Shown: piece after piece, positions 7,030 to 16,357 of the stretch
Numbering within the stretch: position 1 is the first letter of the stretch
How the letters are laid out: each line of letters starts with the position of its first letter
Assembly (NCBI GenBank): GCA_904420445.1
Contig: CAJFVJ010000001.1
Coordinates: 321,266 to 385,265 of the forward strand
Length of the DNA stretch: 64,000 bases
From: Candidatus Adamsella avium
Lineage (GTDB): Bacteria; Cyanobacteriota; Vampirovibrionia; Gastranaerophilales; CAJFVJ01
Direction of reading: 5' to 3'
Notes under the pieces: generated by a model
The model's input: only the letters and a program-made list of their open reading frames with translations
Told to the model about the DNA's origin: nothing
The model's database searches: none
Made by a program: the position numbers and the translations under genes

Positions 7030-9504
7030 TTACAAAGTTTTGTTCATCACGTATTTGTTGGGTAAGAAGTCTTTGTAAGTATTAAGATTTGTAAACGCTA
7101 TATGATTTTGAAGCGACGGATTGTTGATTAAAGAGCTGTTTGAATTTTGTTTTTCACCGTAGTCTATTTTTTTTGTATTTTTACCGAAGGCTTTTGCTAT
7201 GAGTTTGAGTATGGGGTTGTTTTGTCTTTTTGTATCGTTTTCCATTTTTATCAATTCTTCTTGAGTTTTTGGTGTTACGGGTTTTCCGATTGAGTAGCGG
7301 GAGAGGAACTGTACGATTGATGTTGTCAATGCTGTCAGTGTAAGAGCGCCCCAGATTGATGCGTTGTGGAATTTTTTGAAGAGCGTGTTTGTGATTCCTA
7401 TGAGGTATGTTGAGAAGAAAGTTCTGCTTATTTCCTGGGCAGCGTATTCGGCGCCGTTTTCTTTTGATTTACGTTTGTTGTTGTTGCTGTGAAGCATTGT
7501 CAGGTTGAAGGTGTCAGCAACCAGGAAAGAGGTGCTGATTAATCTCCCAAGAAACATGTTTGCAGTTGAATAAAGAGATGTGTCGTAGTCAGCTTTATCT
7601 CTTGCGCATGCTTCGAGAGATTTTGCGTTCAGTTTATTTTTTATGCCTGCGAGTTGTTCGGCGTATTCCTGCTGGTCTTTGTTTTTGAGAATTTCTTTCA
7701 GGATGGTATCTGTTTGCTCCGGGCTAAGGTTTTTTCTGTTTTGAAGGAGTTCTCTTTCTAACCAGAGCAATGTATTTTGTACTCCTGAGAGTTCCGTTTT
7801 TGAAGCGTCTAGGTTGAGGTGGATGACTTCTTTCATGAGGGCATTTTGTTTTTCTGCTTCTGTCATGGAAGAAGGTCGTTGCCATATTTCCGATTGCTGC
7901 ATTCTTGCGAGTTTTCTCTCATATTTCTCCCAGAGTCCGTTATCTTTAAGTATTTTTGTATTTGTTTCGATATTATCGGGGGTGAGCTTTCTTTTGATTG
8001 ATTTGAAAAGATTTTGGATTGATTTTACCGGAAGCAAAAAGGCATCTCTGGCTTTTGAAGTCATGGGGGTATATTCGCCTATAGGTATTTCGCTGTGAGC
8101 GTCCAGCAGTTCTCTTAGAGTTTTTTGAGTGTCAAATTCTTTAAATTTGCTCAGTCCTTTTTTGATTGTTCTTTCAAAATATTTTTCTTGTTCGGGGTTG
8201 ATTTCTTCTACTATATCGAGGAGGTTTTTCAGTGTTGAGGAGGAGAACATCTTCGGAAGTTTTTTCCCGAAAGAGATATTTTGTGTGTTTTGGTTGTTAT
8301 TTGAGGTATTTGCGCTGAAAGATAATTTTGGTATGTTTGATGAGTAGTATTTTATTTGTGCATGCTGTTGGTTTGTTGATGATGTTGAGGAGTTTTGTTT
8401 TTTATTTTTTTCTTTCATTGCTTTTTCAAGTTTCAGGAAGGGGTTTTTTGAATTTTCATTTTTCTTTTCCATTTCTTCCATTTTTTCTTTTGTTGTCGGA
8501 AGAATCGGTTTCCCTACGATTTTTCTGCCGAGGATTTCCGATAGAAGCGCCATGCTGATTGACACTCCAAGGGCATTCTTGATGGAGCGGTTTGTTTTAT
8601 TTTGGAATACTCCGAGGGCAATACCTGTAAAGTAAGCGGCAAGAGAGATTCTTATAATTTGTTGTATAAATTTTGTTTTGCCTTCTTTGTTTGACTCTTT
8701 GTCATCGTTAGATAAACGCATTGTTGTGTTGTAGGCATCAATTCCGTACATAGTTGAGCCGATAATACCTGAAACAACTCTGTTGCCTACGCTGAGGGTT
8801 TTTGCGCTGTATTGACCTTTTGTGGGGTCTAAGACTTCGAATTGACGTCTGTGAATGTTGCCTTTCAGGAGATTTGCAGGGATAAGGAAGTCCTCGCCGT
8901 CTTTTATATCAGCTACTCCGTATCTTCTTCTGTACTGATTTTCCCATTTGTTTATTGAATGGAATAAACCGTTGACTTCAGTGTAGTTGTCGAGAATTTC
9001 TCTTTGTCTTCTTATGTCATCAGATTGAGTGAATTTTTTTGCAAATTTTGAAAAAGGTTCGACTATTGCCGTAAGAAGTTTGTGAGGAAGGCTTTTTTGC
9101 GGAAGAGAAAGCAGGATGCCTTCTGAGAGTTTTTTTACGTCGTTTTCGTCATAGTATAATCTTTTTCTGAAGTTCGGGTTGTTTTTTACCTCTTCTGCAA
9201 AGTCTTTGACGGCTTTTTTCAGCATCTTTGCCTGATCATCAGAGATTGTTTCGAGAATTTCTACGGTTTTTTCATATAATTTTGGAGTAATCTGATAATG
9301 TTTCGGATTAAAAAATCCCTTAAAACTTATTTGTGCAGATGCACCTTGTTTTAAGGGATTTTGTTGTAGTCTTATTCTGTGGTTTGTCGAGTGAAACCCG
9401 CTCGGGTATGTTGTTTGACTCACATGACCATATCTGTTTTTTGCCTGGTCATATAGAAGTTTTTTATTTTTTGATTGTATCGTCAGATTATTGGTTACAA
9501 TCAT
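7030..9504 (-). CDS. Lineage-specific protein with internal duplication and hydrophobic segments
   Basis: 824 residues; I do not recognise a named family. The protein consists of two related halves. Each has a charged helical region, a pair of hydrophobic segments (about residues 255-320 and 665-745), then a matching 'GKPxxPxTxEExxxME' stretch (GKPILPTTKEKMEEME and GKPVTPKTQEELIKME) ending in NPFLKL or NPILKL. Short aromatic-glycine motifs punctuate it: QISFKGFF near residue 60, LSFS and ISFGKK near 400, IAFTN near 805. Similar motifs occur in other proteins of this window. Probably membrane-associated. Nothing catalytic is visible. Monocistronic, minus strand. Confidence 0.6.
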   Translation of the reverse strand: MIVTNNLTIQSKNKKLLYDQAKNRYGHVSQTTYPSGFHSTNHRIRLQQNPLKQGASAQISFKGFFNPKHYQITPKLYEKTVEILETISDDQAKMLKKAVKDFAEEVKNNPNFRKRLYYDENDVKKLSEGILLSLPQKSLPHKLLTAIVEPFSKFAKKFTQSDDIRRQREILDNYTEVNGLFHSINKWENQYRRRYGVADIKDGEDFLIPANLLKGNIHRRQFEVLDPTKGQYSAKTLSVGNRVVSGIIGSTMYGIDAYNTTMRLSNDDKESNKEGKTKFIQQIIRISLAAYFTGIALGVFQNKTNRSIKNALGVSISMALLSEILGRKIVGKPILPTTKEKMEEMEKKNENSKNPFLKLEKAMKEKNKKQNSSTSSTNQQHAQIKYYSSNIPKLSFSANTSNNNQNTQNISFGKKLPKMFSSSTLKNLLDIVEEINPEQEKYFERTIKKGLSKFKEFDTQKTLRELLDAHSEIPIGEYTPMTSKARDAFLLPVKSIQNLFKSIKRKLTPDNIETNTKILKDNGLWEKYERKLARMQQSEIWQRPSSMTEAEKQNALMKEVIHLNLDASKTELSGVQNTLLWLERELLQNRKNLSPEQTDTILKEILKNKDQQEYAEQLAGIKNKLNAKSLEACARDKADYDTSLYSTANMFLGRLISTSFLVADTFNLTMLHSNNNKRKSKENGAEYAAQEISRTFFSTYLIGITNTLFKKFHNASIWGALTLTALTTSIVQFLSRYSIGKPVTPKTQEELIKMENDTKRQNNPILKLIAKAFGKNTKKIDYGEKQNSNSSLINNPSLQNHIAFTNLNTYKDFLPNKYVMNKTL

Positions 9505-9631
9505 TTCAGATTTTTCCTAAAGAAGTATCTTATACTTTTGATTAAAGTATAAAGATATTTATCTTTTTAGTGTTTTATATATCTTTTGATACAAAAATTT
9601 ACCATTGTTTTTATAATTTTATGGGTGTATT

Positions 9632-12115
9632 TTACAATTTGATTAATTTGGCGAAACTTGCGTCCATAGCCTTTTTCCCTGAGTCTTTAAAATTTACCAT
9701 ATACATGGTTGAGTTGCTGATGTTGAAGATTTGCTCTATTTCCCCTTCGCCGAATTTTTGGTGAAAAACTTTATCTCCTTCTTTGAAAAAGTTTTTGTTG
9801 GTATGTTCGGTTTCTTTTGGTGCTTCCTGTTTTTGAGGAGTTTTAGAGGTGTATTCAACCTTGCTTTGTTGTTCTTTGAGCTTTGATTGTTTAATTTTTT
9901 CAACCATGGCTTTTGCATCGGCGAGAGTGTTTATGGAGTTGTTTATTTTGGTAGTTTTTTTAGGTTGAGCATTGGTTGTTGTAAGTGATTGTTTTTTTAT
10001 GAGCTGCGGGGCAACAAAATTTCTGCCGAAGCCTTTTGAGTAGTCTATTTTTTCTTCGACGGGCATGGTTCGTGAAGGGATAGTGCGGAGAGTTTTCACG
10101 GCAGAGTGGAAAGTGTTTGATGATTGAGCGGGTGAAGATTGTGACATTTTTCTATCGAGCAGATTTTGAGGAATTTCGTTGAGAAATCTGCTTGGAGAAT
10201 AATATCTGTATTCTCCCCACATCTGTCTTCTTTTTGCGTAGGAGAGGAAGAGTTTTTCTTCGGCACGTGTTACTCCTACATACATGAGGCGTCGTTCTTC
10301 TTCCATTTCCGAGAGTTTTTCAAGAGAGCGGGAGTGAGGGAATATGCCTTCTTCGAGTCCTGCAAGGAATACTATCGGAAATTCAAGTCCTTTTGCAGAG
10401 TGCAGGGTCATTAGTGTTACGCTTTTTGCGTCTGTGTCTATATCATCTGTATCGCTGACTAGAGCTACCTGAGATAAGAATTCTCCCATATCCTGGTCAG
10501 GGTAGTTTTCTTCGAAGTCTTTAGCTACGTTGACAAATTCCTGTAAGTTTTCGAGGCGGTTGATTGCTTCTTCTTCGTTTTCTTCTTGTTTGAGTTCGTC
10601 TATATATCCCGTGAAGTCGAGCATCCAGCTTATCAATTCGCTGATTGGGAGTTCTTCCGTTTTTTGAGAAATTTGGACGATTTCGTTGTAGAAGTTTATG
10701 AGAGAGTTTTTTGTTTTTGTTGAGAAGTCATCAAATTCTTCGATGTTCTGGATAATTGCAATCATGCTTGTATCTTTTTCGATTGCGAGCGCTTCAAGTT
10801 TTTTGATTGTTGTTGGACCGATTGAACGTTTAGGAACGTTAATAATTCTTTTCAAACTCATGGAGTCCATAGGGTTGTAGACGAGTTTGAGGTAGGCTAT
10901 TGCGTCTTTAATTTCTTTTCGGTCGTAGAATTTCAGCCCGCCGATAATTTTGTACGGGATTCCTCTTGTTATGAGGGCTTCTTCGATGGCCCTTGACTGG
11001 GCGTTTGTTCTGTAGAGGACGGCGAATTTGTTGTAGTTTTTGTCATCTTGTGCCATTTTCTCGATGGTTGATGAGATGTAGCCAGCTTCTTCCGCTTCGC
11101 TGTTTGCTTCAAAGCAGCCGATTTTTTCACCTTTTCCTTTGTTTGAATAGAGATTTTTTTCGAGTCGTTCGATGTTGTTTTTGATAATTGAGTTTGCGGC
11201 TTCGAGGATTGTTTCCGTTGAACGGTAGTTTTGTTCGAGTTTTATGAGATTTGATTTTTTGAAATCTTTTTGGAAGTTGAGAATAATTTTGTAGTCAGCT
11301 CCACGCCAGCTGTAAATTGATTGGTCGACATCACCTACTACACAGAGGCTTCTTTCTGTTAGCTCTTCTTCCGGTTTTTTTGCTGTATACAGAGTATTGA
11401 TGAGCCTGTACTGGGTGAGGTTTGTGTCCTGGTATTCATCAACTAGTATATGTTTGAATCTGTTGTGGTATTTTTCGAGTACTTCCCGGTTTTCAGAGAG
11501 AAGTTTTACGCACATCAAAAGAAGGTCGTCGAAGTCAAGGGCGTTGTTTGAAGCGAGGAGTTTTTCGTATTGATTAAAAATCATTGATATTCTTTCTGAA
11601 CGATAATCCCTTGCACGGGTAGCGTATTCCCAGGCATTTTGTCCTTTGTTTTTTGCCATGCTGATTGCTGCTTGAATCATTTTGGGCTGATAAATTTTTT
11701 CGTCCATATTTTCCGCTTTTATGGCTTGTTTTATCAATCCCAGTGAGTCATCCTGAGAGAAGATAACAAAATTTTTCTCCCAGATGCGGTTTTCTTCGCT
11801 TTTATACTTGTCTATATCCTGTCTGAGGATTTTGACGCAGATGCTGTGGAAAGTTCCGACCCAGAGTTTTCTGACGAGGTCGTCGCCTAGGACTTTTGCA
11901 AGACGTTCTTTCATCTCGCCGGCTGCTTTGTTGGTGAAAGTTACCGCAAGGATTTCGTATGGAGAAACTCCGTTTTGAATCAGGTTCAGAATTCGTGTTG
12001 TCAAAACTTTTGTTTTTCCGCTGCCTGCGCCTGCGAGGACGAGCATAGGACCGTATGGTTGTATAACGGCTTCTTTTTGCGCCTCGTTTAATCCCTGTAA
12101 TAAGTTATTCTCCAT
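9632..12115 (-). CDS. pcrA: ATP-dependent DNA helicase PcrA/UvrD
   Basis: Superfamily 1A 3'-5' helicase for repair and replication restart. Visible motifs: Q-motif LNEAQKEAV, Walker A AGAGSGKTKVL, motif Ia TFTNKAAGEM, motif II VDEYQDTN, motif III GDVDQSIYSWRGA, motif IV QNYRST, motif V TLHSAKGLEFP and motif VI YVGVTRAEEKL. The last 50 residues (KVFHQKFGEGEI...) match the Tudor-like PcrA C-terminal domain that contacts RNA polymerase. The start is uncertain: ATG at 12115 (MENNLLQG) fits the family; in-frame starts up to 12190 would add a hydrophobic extension with no ribosome site. Divergent from the SLOG gene. Confidence 0.93.
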   Translation of the reverse strand: MENNLLQGLNEAQKEAVIQPYGPMLVLAGAGSGKTKVLTTRILNLIQNGVSPYEILAVTFTNKAAGEMKERLAKVLGDDLVRKLWVGTFHSICVKILRQDIDKYKSEENRIWEKNFVIFSQDDSLGLIKQAIKAENMDEKIYQPKMIQAAISMAKNKGQNAWEYATRARDYRSERISMIFNQYEKLLASNNALDFDDLLLMCVKLLSENREVLEKYHNRFKHILVDEYQDTNLTQYRLINTLYTAKKPEEELTERSLCVVGDVDQSIYSWRGADYKIILNFQKDFKKSNLIKLEQNYRSTETILEAANSIIKNNIERLEKNLYSNKGKGEKIGCFEANSEAEEAGYISSTIEKMAQDDKNYNKFAVLYRTNAQSRAIEEALITRGIPYKIIGGLKFYDRKEIKDAIAYLKLVYNPMDSMSLKRIINVPKRSIGPTTIKKLEALAIEKDTSMIAIIQNIEEFDDFSTKTKNSLINFYNEIVQISQKTEELPISELISWMLDFTGYIDELKQEENEEEAINRLENLQEFVNVAKDFEENYPDQDMGEFLSQVALVSDTDDIDTDAKSVTLMTLHSAKGLEFPIVFLAGLEEGIFPHSRSLEKLSEMEEERRLMYVGVTRAEEKLFLSYAKRRQMWGEYRYYSPSRFLNEIPQNLLDRKMSQSSPAQSSNTFHSAVKTLRTIPSRTMPVEEKIDYSKGFGRNFVAPQLIKKQSLTTTNAQPKKTTKINNSINTLADAKAMVEKIKQSKLKEQQSKVEYTSKTPQKQEAPKETEHTNKNFFKEGDKVFHQKFGEGEIEQIFNISNSTMYMVNFKDSGKKAMDASFAKLIKL

Positions 12116-12199
12116 TGTTCCCGCAATCATTTTTAATAAATTTTTACTCTGTTTGTACTTTATTAATACTATAAAAATTATAATTAACAAAGAAAGTAA

Positions 12200-12226
12200 T
12201 GGACAAATTCTTAAATTATGTATAAT
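12200..12226 (+). promoter_or_regulatory. Possible sigma70-type promoter for the SLOG-methyltransferase pair
   Basis: TGGACA (12200-12205) and TATAAT (12221-12226) with a short 15-base spacer, about 40 bases before the ATG at 12268. The -10 is perfect; the spacing makes the -35 assignment doubtful. Confidence 0.4.
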
Positions 12227-12267
12227 ATTTTAGATACGGGTATTATATTTGTAATAGGAAATGATGA

Positions 12268-12816
12268 ATGTCTGAAGATAAAGAAAAATCCATAATGGTT
12301 CCGTTAGATGATGTCCCAAGCGATGATGTGCCTGATACAGCTGACCAGCTTGCGCATGAGCTTGCTACAATACAAAAATCATCGAAAAGAATAGCAATCA
12401 TAGGCAGCAGAAATCTTCCTATTACTCACCAGCAGATTATTGAAACTCTTGCATTTGCGCTTGCTTCTCAGGGTAATGTAATTGTTACAAGCGGTGGTTC
12501 AAGCGGGACAAATGCTGCGGTTATTCGCGGTTCGATGAAGGCAAATCCTCAGAATTTGAAAGTTATTTTGCCTCAGACAATCGGTCAGCAGCCATCAGAT
12601 GTGCAAGACCAGCTGATTGGCGTTCCGAATATCGTGGAACATTCTGACAGAGCAATGATGACACTGGCTGATGCAAGCAGAATATGCAACAGAGAGATAA
12701 TAGATGATGCTCAGCAGTTTATTTGTTTCTTATCACATACAAGCGGAACTTTGCATAAGGCTGTAGGTTATGCTGAGGAAACACACAAGGTTGTTACCGT
12801 ATTTTATTTAGACTGA
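12268..12816 (+). CDS. SLOG/DprA-like nucleotide-binding protein of cyanobacterial type
   Basis: 182 residues with one Rossmann-like SLOG domain: IAIIGSRNLP begins strand 1, followed by VTSGGSSGTNAAVIRG (the glycine-rich nucleotide-binding segment) and ICFLSHTSGT near the end. The fold is shared with DprA (single-strand DNA/RecA loading) and LOG proteins, but DprA's extra domains are missing. From memory, cyanobacteria encode very similar short proteins annotated 'DNA recombination-mediator protein A', containing the same SRNxPITHQQ and SxICNxEI patterns; this supports a cyanobacterial-lineage host. Ribosome site AGGA about eight bases upstream. Followed after one base by a methyltransferase, presumably one operon. 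Ligand unknown. Confidence 0.72.
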   Translation: MSEDKEKSIMVPLDDVPSDDVPDTADQLAHELATIQKSSKRIAIIGSRNLPITHQQIIETLAFALASQGNVIVTSGGSSGTNAAVIRGSMKANPQNLKVILPQTIGQQPSDVQDQLIGVPNIVEHSDRAMMTLADASRICNREIIDDAQQFICFLSHTSGTLHKAVGYAEETHKVVTVFYLD

Positions 12817-12817
12817 T

Positions 12818-13684
12818 ATGTCGCAGGTTGTAAAAAATTGGACCGATTGGCTTAAGAACACAAGGTTCTCATCTTTTTCAGAAGAGCAGAGAGCGCAGAC
12901 TTTCGGGTGGTTGTTTTCGGTAAGAGACAGAGTTCTTGCGAATGCAAAGCTTGAAGCAGGTAATATTGTGGTTGATATAGGGACAGGAACAGGGCTTCTG
13001 GCGTTTGGTGCTTATGATATTTTGCATGGTAACGGGCTTGTTATTGCATCTGATAAGTTCAGCGACTGCACTGATGAGTGCAAACAGATAGCGCAGGCAA
13101 TAGGGATTAAATCAGGGTTTGATACACTTGTTTCTCCGGCAGATAAGCTTGATTTGCCTGATTGTTATGCTGATAGGGTTGTGATGAGGTCGGTTCTTGT
13201 TCATATTTTGGATAAAGAGGCATGTATCAGAGAATTTTTCAGAGTATTGAAACAGGGCGGTATTTTGTCATTTTTTGAGCCGATAATGAGTTCAAACACG
13301 AAATATTCAGACCTTGTAAGACCTGAAGAGATTACTGATTATGAAAAATTCAAGGATATTGAGTATGATATTACTCATGATAAGTCAGATCCGATTACCA
13401 ATTTTGATGAAATCGAGCTGAAGGGCATGCTTGAGAAAACGGGGTTTTCCGATATTCAAGTTGATGAAGATATTATTTCTTCGACTTATGTTGTTGATGG
13501 GGAGTCTGTTCCGCAGTGGTTTAACTCCCAGCCCAGCCCCGGTTCTTTGTCGTTGAAGGGAAGATTCCTGAAATATGTGTCTGAGGAGGTATTTGAAAGA
13601 TACCTGCTCGAGTTGAGGAAGGCGCTTCATGGACGTGAGATAACCGTAAGCACCCGTTCTGTTTATATATCTGCCGTAAAATAA
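12818..13684 (+). CDS. Class I SAM-dependent methyltransferase
   Basis: 288 residues. Motif I is VDIGTGTGLLAFG (SAM-binding glycine loop, about residue 50). An acidic residue follows at the end of strand 2 (ASDKFSD), then motif post-I and a YADRVVMRSVLVHILD segment typical of small-molecule (UbiE/Methyltransf_11-like) enzymes. The C-terminal 100 residues form a variable substrate cap. Starts one base after the SLOG gene, so the two are probably co-transcribed. Substrate not inferable. Ends 3 bases before the convergent HD-GYP gene, with no terminator visible between them. Confidence 0.78.
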   Translation: MSQVVKNWTDWLKNTRFSSFSEEQRAQTFGWLFSVRDRVLANAKLEAGNIVVDIGTGTGLLAFGAYDILHGNGLVIASDKFSDCTDECKQIAQAIGIKSGFDTLVSPADKLDLPDCYADRVVMRSVLVHILDKEACIREFFRVLKQGGILSFFEPIMSSNTKYSDLVRPEEITDYEKFKDIEYDITHDKSDPITNFDEIELKGMLEKTGFSDIQVDEDIISSTYVVDGESVPQWFNSQPSPGSLSLKGRFLKYVSEEVFERYLLELRKALHGREITVSTRSVYISAVK

Positions 13685-13687
13685 AGT

Positions 13688-14638
13688 TTATAACCAGACA
13701 AATTTGTAGAGCAAATTGGGGTCATAAATTTTGCCGCTGTCAGAAATCATTATTTTGATTGCTTCTTCCTGTTTGAGGTTTGCTGATTGTAGGCTTGCTT
13801 TTTGTGTTACGAGTGAGTCGTAGTTATCGGCGATTGTAGTAATTCTTGCAAACAGAGAAATTTCATCTCCTTTTAGACCTTTCATATACCCGCTGCCGTC
13901 AAATCTTTCCTGATGCTGTAGGGCAACTTTTGCAATTCTTTCAGGCAGATCCATGCCTTTGATGATATCGTATCCGTAGATTGTGTATTTATACATTTCT
14001 TTTCGTTCTTTGTCGCTCAGGAGTCCACCCTTTGTTGTTTTGTTTTTTCTGTGGGTTTTAACTTTTCCTATGTCATGCAGAAGTGCGCCAAGGGCGAGGT
14101 CTTGGATGTCACGTTCAGAAAATCTGAGTTTGATAGCAAGAGCCGTGCTCATAAGAGAAACGTTTATGGCATGAGAATAGGTGTATTCATCAATAATTCT
14201 CAGTTGTTCCATGCTTTTTATTTTGGTGATGTTTTGTTTTACCTGATCAACAATCAGCTCTCTTGTTGCTTCGCATACGGCAAGGTTCGGGGAGTCGTCT
14301 TCTTTTTCGAAATTGTCTAAAACTTCTTTGAGGTTGCCTACGAGTTCATTTGCGACGTCTGCTGCGATGACTGCCTCCATAAATACTTTTGGAGGCTGCG
14401 GGATGATTTCCGGTGCTTTTTCAATAATTACTTTCGGTTCATCATCTTCTACGAGTTCTTCCATATTTCCGTCAGGGAGTTTGATTGGCTCTCTATACAC
14501 TTCCTGACATAGAAGCATTAGCATAATTTCAGGAGTTATGGGTGTATTTTTTTTGTATATAATTCTGTCAATTTTGTCGTATAGATTGTAATCCAAGCTT
14601 TCTTTATCTACAAATTCAAGAGGCACAACTTTTTGCAT
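13688..14638 (-). CDS. HD-GYP domain phosphodiesterase-like protein
   Basis: 316 residues: an N-terminal region without a recognised sensor domain (1-130), then an HD-GYP domain (about 140-310). Seen: HAINVSLMS, LLHDIGKVKTH (metal ligands), HQERFDGSGYMKGLKG and ADNYDSLVT. HD-GYP proteins hydrolyse c-di-GMP or related dinucleotides; here the signature GYP reads GYM, so activity could be altered. The start chosen is ATG 14638, with GGGGA upstream; a TTG at 14671 is also in frame. No transmembrane segment, so cytoplasmic. Confidence 0.83.
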   Translation of the reverse strand: MQKVVPLEFVDKESLDYNLYDKIDRIIYKKNTPITPEIMLMLLCQEVYREPIKLPDGNMEELVEDDEPKVIIEKAPEIIPQPPKVFMEAVIAADVANELVGNLKEVLDNFEKEDDSPNLAVCEATRELIVDQVKQNITKIKSMEQLRIIDEYTYSHAINVSLMSTALAIKLRFSERDIQDLALGALLHDIGKVKTHRKNKTTKGGLLSDKERKEMYKYTIYGYDIIKGMDLPERIAKVALQHQERFDGSGYMKGLKGDEISLFARITTIADNYDSLVTQKASLQSANLKQEEAIKIMISDSGKIYDPNLLYKFVWL

Positions 14639-14786
14639 ATAAGATTCCCCGTATTTTTCATTATGAGTCAAGTATACATTATTTTTTTGAACTAAACAAT
14701 TCTGATGTAAGTTTTTCGATAAATGAAAGTAGCAAGATTTATTATAAAGTTAATTTTCTTATTAAATGCTGGACTTTGGAGTTTAG

Positions 14787-15995
14787 TTGGGCTATATAAA
14801 AGAGAATAGAGTATCAACAGAAAGAAGTAAAAAATTGAGTAAAGAAGAAAAGAAAAAAATAAAAGTAGCGTTCCCTCATATGGGAGATATTTATGTTGCC
14901 TGGGCGACAGCGTTGAATTCACTTGGTGTTGAGGCTTTTTTGCCTCCGCATACGAGCAAAAAAACATTATCTCTCGGAGTAAAATACAGCCCTGAGGCTA
15001 TATGTCTTCCATACAAACTTGTTTTGGGCAATTTTATTGAAGCTGTCGAAGAGGGCGCTGATTATGTAGTCATGATTACTTCTCCGGGGATTTGCCGTCT
15101 TGGTGAATATGGCAAGCTTATGAAAACAGTTTTGGCTGAGATGCCGGGGGATACAAAATATATAGAACTTGAACTGTATGATGGCTTCAAGGCAATGTAT
15201 CGTTTTTTGACAGAGATTTCGGGGGTTAAAAATCCTCTGAGAATTGTAAAAGCTTTGATTCTTACCATAAGAAAAGTATTCATTATGGACAGAATGCAGG
15301 AGAAATTATCTTATTTCAGAGCAAGAGAGATTAATCACGGACACTCCGAGCGTATTTATGAAAGACATCTTAAAAAATTGCTCAACTGTCTGAGCATTCA
15401 TGAACTCGGGAAAGTCGAAAAAGAATTTTTGAAAGACTTGCAGAAAGTTGAGCTTGACCCGAACAGAGAGGTTTTGACCGTTGATATAACGGGTGAAATT
15501 TTTATGGTGCTTGATTCTTTTGCAAATCAGGATATTGAAAAAGAACTCGGCAGGATGGGTGTGCAAACAAGACGCAGCCTGACTGTCAGCAGCTGGATAA
15601 GAGATGCAATTACTCCTAAGCTCTTCAAACAGGGAGAAACCCATCTTGAACGTGCTGTGAAGTTTGCAAGACCTTATCTCAAAAGAGATATCGGCGGTGA
15701 TGCGCTTGAATCTGTCAGCGATATGAGTTATGCACATTTCAAGGGTACTGACGGTTTGATTCATATCAGTCCGTTTACATGCATGCCTGAGATTATGTCG
15801 CAGAATATATTCCCTGCAGTGAAAGAGGATGTTGATATTCCTGTTTTGACATTGATTATGGACGAGCAAACAGGCAGAGCGGGTTTTATAACAAGATTGG
15901 AAGCTTTTGTTGACTTGATGAGAAGACGTAAACGCAAGCTCGCAAAAGATAAAGCTGACAAAGAAAAGGCAGAAACAGTAGCTGCTGCGGGTTAG
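14787..15995 (+). CDS. 2-hydroxyacyl-CoA dehydratase / activase-related protein (DUF2229-like)
   Basis: 402 residues, related to the stand-alone HgdB/DUF2229 proteins found beside or fused to BadF/HgdC-type activases. Conserved cysteine motifs visible: EAICLPYKL, SPGICRLGEYG and FTCMPEIM; these probably hold an iron-sulfur cluster. The activase ATPase partner is not in this window. Reaction unknown; the characterised relatives dehydrate 2-hydroxyacyl-CoA or act in double-cubane cluster reductases. Starts at TTG 14787, six bases after GGAG; the first in-frame ATG would remove the first conserved strand. Its stop overlaps that of convergent dgkA by four bases. The C-terminus is a lysine-rich tail. 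Confidence 0.68.
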   Translation: MGYIKENRVSTERSKKLSKEEKKKIKVAFPHMGDIYVAWATALNSLGVEAFLPPHTSKKTLSLGVKYSPEAICLPYKLVLGNFIEAVEEGADYVVMITSPGICRLGEYGKLMKTVLAEMPGDTKYIELELYDGFKAMYRFLTEISGVKNPLRIVKALILTIRKVFIMDRMQEKLSYFRAREINHGHSERIYERHLKKLLNCLSIHELGKVEKEFLKDLQKVELDPNREVLTVDITGEIFMVLDSFANQDIEKELGRMGVQTRRSLTVSSWIRDAITPKLFKQGETHLERAVKFARPYLKRDIGGDALESVSDMSYAHFKGTDGLIHISPFTCMPEIMSQNIFPAVKEDVDIPVLTLIMDEQTGRAGFITRLEAFVDLMRRRKRKLAKDKADKEKAETVAAAG

Positions 15996-16357
15996 AGAAC
16001 TTTCGGCAGAAATATTATTCCGCCGATAACAAGTGAAATAATCGCACTAATCAAAACCATGCCTGCAGCGATGTCTTTTGACATTTTGGCGAGGATTGAG
16101 TATTCGTTGCCAAAATAGGCATCGACAATAAACTCTACGATGGTGTTAAGAAATTCCGCCGTTATCACGAGTGAGATAACAAGTAAGATTATGCAAAATT
16201 CAATCGGTGAGATATGCAGATAAAATCCGAGAAACAGAGCAGCCAGGCTTGCAAAAAAGTCTATACGGACGTTTCTCTGTGATTTTAGGGCAACAAATAT
16301 GCCGTGGAAAGCATATTTGAAGCTGTGGAAAACTGTTTTTGCTTTATATTTTGACAT
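15992..16357 (-). CDS. dgkA: Diacylglycerol/undecaprenol kinase
   Basis: Small integral membrane kinase phosphorylating diacylglycerol or undecaprenol. 121 residues with three hydrophobic segments; the family signature AEFLNTIVE lies in the second and KDIAAGMVL precedes the third. Length fits the Gram-positive/cyanobacterial type (DgkA/UdpK). Last gene of a minus-strand run pgpH-ybeY-dgkA: it begins inside the 3' end of ybeY (14-base overlap). Genes for YbeY, PgpH and DgkA are neighbours in many bacteria, often next to era. Confidence 0.9.
   Translation of the reverse strand: MSKYKAKTVFHSFKYAFHGIFVALKSQRNVRIDFFASLAALFLGFYLHISPIEFCIILLVISLVITAEFLNTIVEFIVDAYFGNEYSILAKMSKDIAAGMVLISAIISLVIGGIIFLPKVL

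Noticed and set aside
15306-15869. 187-codon open frame antisense to the dehydratase-like gene
   Set aside because: Lies wholly within a well-supported gene on the other strand, has no family features and no ribosome site.
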